Source of the DNA: Pseudomonadota bacterium
GTDB lineage: Bacteria; Pseudomonadota; Alphaproteobacteria; Acetobacterales; Acetobacteraceae
NCBI GenBank assembly: GCA_021845555.1
Contig: JAJZVS010000236.1
Coordinates: 1-6,233 of the forward strand
DNA: 6,233 bases
Direction of reading: 5' to 3'
The position numbers and the translations under genes are program-made. The notes beneath the pieces were generated by a model. The model worked only from the letters and a program-made list of their open reading frames with translations. It was not told where the DNA came from and searched no databases. The number at the start of each line of letters is the position of its first letter. Positions within the stretch are counted from its first letter, which is position 1. Positions 4,931 through 6,233 of the stretch are shown here, piece after piece.

Positions 4931-5773
4931 TCAGGCCGCGTTCTCCAGCAGCATGCAGGCGCCGGCGGTGTTGGAGACGGGGGCGTGGTAGTTCTGGTGC
5001 AGCGCCCGGACGTGCCCCTGCAAGGCGCCGCGCATCGCCAGCCACAGGATGAACTCCGCCCCCTGCGCGCCGGCCTGGAGCACCAGGTCGTGCGTCGAGA
5101 TGCGGGCGAGTTCTTCCGGGGCGGAGACGATCTTCTCCATGCACATCAGGTCGAACGGCTTGTTGATGAAGCCGGCCCGCTTGCCGTCCAGCTGGTGCGA
5201 CAGCCCGCCGGTGCCGAGCACCACCACTTTCGCGTCGGACGGATAGGAGGCGATCGCGCGGCCCAGCGCCAGGCCGAACTTGTAGCAGCGCGCGGGGGTG
5301 GGGATCGGGTGCTGCACGGTGTTGATGCTGATCGGCACGGTGCGCACCGGGGGCGTGCCGGAATCGCCCCAGAACAGCTCCATCGGCACGGTGAAGCCGT
5401 GATCGACGGTCATTTCCTGGCAGGAGCAGATGTCGAACTCCTCGGCCACCATGCTGTTGATGATATGCCACGACAGCGCCGGATCGCCCTTGAACGGCGC
5501 GAGCGTGGGGATGCCCCAGCCCTCGTCCTCGTGGCTGTATTCCGGCGCGGCGCCGATCGCGAAGGTGGGCATCTTGTCGAGGAAGAAGTTCAGCCCGTGA
5601 TCGTTGTAGATCACCACGGCGACATCCGGCTTGTGCTGGTCGAGCCAGGCGCGGATCGGCGGGAAGCCGTCGAAGAACGGCTTCCAGTACGGGTCCTGGA
5701 ACTGCTTGCGGGCGATCGCGTTGCCGATCGAGGGGATGTGCGAGGTGGTGAGCCCGCCGATGATCCGTGCCAT
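4931..5773 (-). CDS. ligB: protocatechuate 4,5-dioxygenase beta (catalytic) subunit
   Basis: A 280-residue extradiol dioxygenase of the LigB superfamily. It catalyses ring opening of protocatechuate with O2 to 4-carboxy-2-hydroxymuconate-6-semialdehyde, using Fe(II). Key residues fit Sphingobium LigB as I recall it: iron ligands H12 (GLTTSHIP), H59 (VIYNDHG) and E240 (GAEFILWL), and catalytic H193 (GTGGLSHQL); VDHGFTVP (H125) and INKPFDL are further family signatures. It ends with the YHAPVSNTAGACMLLE block and is about 20 residues shorter than the SYK-6 protein at the C terminus, which lies beyond the catalytic core. The start at 5773 has GGGAGA about 9 bases upstream, inside the end of ligA. 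Only 3 bp separate it from the ligA stop, so the two subunits are probably co-translated. Related gallate dioxygenases share the fold, but those are usually alpha-beta fusions; the separate LigA gene favours protocatechuate. Confidence 0.93.
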   Translation of the reverse strand: MARIIGGLTTSHIPSIGNAIARKQFQDPYWKPFFDGFPPIRAWLDQHKPDVAVVIYNDHGLNFFLDKMPTFAIGAAPEYSHEDEGWGIPTLAPFKGDPALSWHIINSMVAEEFDICSCQEMTVDHGFTVPMELFWGDSGTPPVRTVPISINTVQHPIPTPARCYKFGLALGRAIASYPSDAKVVVLGTGGLSHQLDGKRAGFINKPFDLMCMEKIVSAPEELARISTHDLVLQAGAQGAEFILWLAMRGALQGHVRALHQNYHAPVSNTAGACMLLENAA

Positions 5774-5776
5774 GGC

Positions 5777-6130
5777 CTATTCTCCCTGCTTGCGCAGCAT
5801 TTCGCGGAACGCGTCCACCGTCATGCCGGTCTGCTGCGCGCCCAGATCCTGCACGCTCAGGCCGAAGATGCCGGCGAATTTCGCCAGGTAGTAGATGTTG
5901 CCGCCGGCCGCCATCAGGTCGAGCACGTTGCGCGCCCGGATCGCCGCCTTCTGCGCTGCGTTGAGCTGGTACTTGTCCATGTACGCTTCCTCATCCTGCC
6001 GGAATTCGGCACGATTTTGCGCATTATTGAACGAGTAGCACATCTTGTTCAGCGCATAGCCCTTCATCGCCTGGATGCCGTCGAACATGACGGTGCCGGG
6101 GATTTCCGCGTTGCGCGCGGTGGTGGACAT
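5777..6130 (-). CDS. ligA: protocatechuate 4,5-dioxygenase alpha (small) subunit
   Basis: A 117-residue all-helical protein of the LigA family. Visible signatures are GTVMFDGIQAMKGYALNKMC (12-31), then FNNAQNRAEFRQDEEAYMDK, LNAAQKAAIRARNVLDLMAAGGNIYYLAKFAGIFG (57-90) and the DLGAQQTGMTVDAFREML tail. The alpha subunit caps the active site of LigB in the alpha2-beta2 enzyme and contacts the substrate carboxylate; it has no activity alone. The start at 6130 has AAGAGGAGA 7 bases upstream, a strong ribosome-binding site. It sits 38 bp after the upstream amidohydrolase stop and 3 bp before ligB, so all three are likely one operon. The length is close to that of family members with a separate alpha subunit. 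Confidence 0.93.
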   Translation of the reverse strand: MSTTARNAEIPGTVMFDGIQAMKGYALNKMCYSFNNAQNRAEFRQDEEAYMDKYQLNAAQKAAIRARNVLDLMAAGGNIYYLAKFAGIFGLSVQDLGAQQTGMTVDAFREMLRKQGE

Positions 6131-6168
6131 CCTGAAGTCTCCTCTTGGTTTTCGCGCCCCGGGGCCCC

Positions 6169-6233
6169 TCAGGCCCAGTAGAGGCGCATCGGGTTATCGA
6201 CCAGCAGCTTGCGCTGCGCTTCCTGGGTGGGGG
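6169..6233 (-). CDS. amidohydrolase-family C terminus, probably 2-pyrone-4,6-dicarboxylate hydrolase (cut by window edge)
   Basis: Only the last 20 complete codons and the TGA stop are present; the gene continues beyond the right edge. The tail reads PTQEAQRKLLVDNPMRLYWA. The block LLVDNPMRLYW is typical of the C-terminal helix of TIM-barrel amidohydrolases such as the 2-pyrone-4,6-dicarboxylate hydrolases LigI and PmdD. These open the pyrone lactone to 4-oxalomesaconate, two steps after the LigAB reaction. Location just upstream of ligA reproduces the pmdD-pmdA-pmdB order in Comamonas. The family is likely; the exact substrate is inferred mainly from the neighbours. Confidence 0.65.
   Translation of the reverse strand, partial: PTQEAQRKLLVDNPMRLYWA

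Noticed and set aside
4883..6181. A 432-codon open frame on the plus strand opposite ligA, ligB and the amidohydrolase end
   Set aside because: It is a GC-rich shadow: its translation is low-complexity (Arg, His, Gln, Gly), while the minus strand carries clear LigA and LigB proteins.
1..6233. CRISPR arrays, tRNA or rRNA genes, insertion sequences, attachment sites
   Set aside because: I saw no repeat-spacer pattern, tRNA-like cloverleaf, transposase gene or terminal inverted repeats in the window.

Overview
The window is about 70% G+C and every gene I can support lies on the minus strand, so transcription runs from high to low coordinates. Codon use, the four-cysteine DUF2282 peptide with its SigF/NrsF pair, and the LigAB genes all point to an alphaproteobacterium. 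An Acetobacteraceae/Rhodospirillales-type soil or water organism would fit, but that rank is a guess without a database search. The ORFs on the plus strand look like shadows of the minus-strand genes.

Layout in transcription order. (1) 6233-4931: the 3' end of a probable 2-pyrone-4,6-dicarboxylate hydrolase, then ligA and ligB, the small and large subunits of protocatechuate 4,5-dioxygenase. This matches the D-A-B order of the Comamonas pmd cluster and belongs to meta-cleavage of lignin-derived aromatics. A perfect 14-bp inverted repeat follows ligB. (2) 4844-4068: a crotonase-superfamily gene, preceded by a 13-bp tandem repeat that carries three Shine-Dalgarno-like blocks, and ended by a perfect 13-bp hairpin. 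It lacks both classical hydratase glutamates. (3) 3986-211: a six-gene block consisting of an ECF sigma factor (SigF type), its six-helix DUF1109 anti-sigma factor (NrsF type), a secreted DUF2282 precursor peptide (bufferin, BufA), a DUF692 multinuclear iron oxygenase (MNIO, BufB), a DUF2063 partner protein (BufC) and a DoxX-family membrane protein. (4) 129-1: the first 43 codons of a dTDP-glucose 4,6-dehydratase (rfbB), probably the edge of a surface-polysaccharide locus.

The most interesting part is block 3, a self-contained regulated bufferin system. Bufferins are ribosomally made, post-translationally modified peptides; MNIO enzymes are reported to convert some of their cysteines to 5-thiooxazoles, and the products bind copper in the periplasm. 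Here the regulator pair sits directly upstream of the biosynthetic genes. The short gap before bufA contains GTAACC-N16-CGAA, which matches the Caulobacter SigF promoter consensus as I recall it, and its -35 element overlaps the nrsF stop codon. The likely logic is that NrsF holds SigF at the membrane until metal or redox stress, SigF then fires this promoter, BufB/BufC modify the BufA precursor, and mature BufA is exported. The NrsF here seems to carry histidine where one sensing cysteine is expected.
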